12,367 nt of DNA from a bacterium (GTDB lineage: Bacteria > Bacteroidota > Ignavibacteria > Kapaibacteriales > UBA961): the NCBI GenBank assembly GCA_022844575.1, contig JALHLL010000094.1, forward strand, positions 1-12,367. Direction: 5' to 3'. Shown one piece after another: positions 11,741-12,367 of the stretch. Numbering within the stretch: position 1 is the first letter of the stretch; every line of letters begins with the position of its first letter. The notes under the pieces were generated by a model. It did not search any database. It saw nothing but the letters and a program-made list of their open reading frames with translations, and was not told the origin of the DNA. The translations under genes were made by a program, and so were the position numbers.

Positions 11741-12367
11741 TTCTTTTCAAACCTATAATTTCTTAAAGTGTAGTCAGTTTTGATGTAGTTTACACCCTTT
11801 GTTTTCTTACCGCTAGGAGCATTCATCGTAAACTTAATTTCAGACGTAGCAAAAACATGCACCGGAATTTTATAAACCGAACTCATTTCCATTCTTGTGA
11901 ATTGATTCATAACGGAAGAAATTTTGGCTTCTTTTCCTACTCCGAGTACAACAAAAGCCAAACCCTGCCCGGTGGTTGTCCATTGCAAACGATTACAATG
12001 TACACCTAATGTATCAACTTCGCCTGTAATCCTTACCAAGGAAGAATAATTCACCAATGGTACAGGAACACCATTTTCCACCAAATGTTCTTCCTCTCCC
12101 ACCATCCAAGAATCTTTTCCCATTTTACATGTTTCACCTATACGCATAAATAAAGGTGGCTGGAAAGCACCACCGGGAGCAATAGCAGAACTCACCGAAT
12201 CTTCTGCACTTACATTTGTACGTTTGCCGGTGCTGTCCATTTCAAGGAAAACTTTTCTCCCTGTCCATAAACTTGTCATACGTGTTTGATTACGTATTTC
12301 ACCCTGTGATTCACTAGAAGCAAAACCTATCATTTCAGCACTGATAAGAAAACTTTTATTCGGTTTT
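11737..12367 (-). CDS. Unrecognised protein, C-terminal part (runs off right edge)
   Basis: I do not recognise this protein. The frame is open to the window edge: upstream of the first Met (12333) it continues through NKSFLISAEMIGFASSES with no stop, so that Met is probably internal and the true start lies outside. The visible 209 residues have alternating polar and hydrophobic segments suggesting mostly beta structure, with no transmembrane helix and two cysteines (in GETCKMG and GVHCNRLQW). The sequence MGKDSWMVGEEEHLVENGVPVPL looks like a beta-sandwich or lipocalin-like strand pattern, but I cannot assign a family. The C-terminus is basic (RNYRFEKK). Its stop overlaps the SDR start as ATGA, so the products may be functionally linked. 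A signal peptide cannot be tested here. Confidence 0.7.
   Translation of the reverse strand, partial: KPNKSFLISAEMIGFASSESQGEIRNQTRMTSLWTGRKVFLEMDSTGKRTNVSAEDSVSSAIAPGGAFQPPLFMRIGETCKMGKDSWMVGEEEHLVENGVPVPLVNYSSLVRITGEVDTLGVHCNRLQWTTTGQGLAFVVLGVGKEAKISSVMNQFTRMEMSSVYKIPVHVFATSEIKFTMNAPSGKKTKGVNYIKTDYTLRNYRFEKK

Overview
The window is AT-rich bacterial chromosome with no IS element, phage gene, CRISPR array, tRNA or rRNA that I can see. It looks like the Bacteroidota/Chlorobi (FCB) group, possibly a Kapabacteria- or Ignavibacteria-like lineage. Three things point that way. Several genes are preceded by the Bacteroidota-type promoter (TTTG, about 18-19 bp, TAnnTTTG). Shine-Dalgarno use is mixed, clear for some genes and absent for others. 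The left-edge gene encodes a secreted protein with a 'PNGGE...G.SYTITW' segment typical of large secreted proteins in this group. The lineage is an inference and no species is claimed.

Layout, left to right. (1) Positions 1-3433 are all minus strand: the 5' end of a secreted-protein gene (1-129), a 443-bp gene-free stretch, a secreted protein of unknown function with a CxxCH motif (573-1550), a PAP2/Aur1-like membrane phosphatase (1654-2613), and the rRNA dimethyltransferase gene ksgA (2618-3433). The last two are closely packed. (2) Divergent from ksgA, with only 42 bp between, is a very well conserved ACMSD-type decarboxylase (3476-4561), followed by a TfoX N-terminal-domain protein (4617-4973). 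(3) An ECF sigma factor with an unusual C-terminal tail is coupled by an ATGA overlap to an RskA-type membrane anti-sigma factor (5049-6604). (4) Convergent to that pair, and separated from it by a bidirectional terminator, is a minus-strand pair: a membrane-anchored protein with a possible degenerate HMA-like fold, and a lipoprotein form of truncated haemoglobin (6681-7843). (5) A plus-strand operon at 8003-9776 encodes an ArsR-family repressor, two tandem SRPBCC/AHSA1 proteins and a PhnB-like VOC protein. It starts at a promoter carrying two near-identical operators and ends at a strong terminator. (6) A DUF1801 protein (9867-10214) and an O6-alkylguanine-DNA alkyltransferase (10357-10896) follow. 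(7) Convergent with these, on the minus strand, is an SDR-family protein lacking most of the catalytic tetrad, ATGA-coupled to an unrecognised gene running off the right edge.

How the parts work together. The best-supported regulatory unit is the ArsR operon, whose two GCAAC-N6-GTTGC dyads cover the promoter and imply autorepression relieved by an unknown signal. The sigma/anti-sigma pair is a classical envelope-stress switch with no visible target in the window. The globin lipoprotein and its membrane partner are both predicted to face the periplasm, and they are the best candidate here for a little-described system. ksgA is housekeeping. ACMSD belongs to tryptophan/kynurenine catabolism, but none of its pathway partners is in the window.
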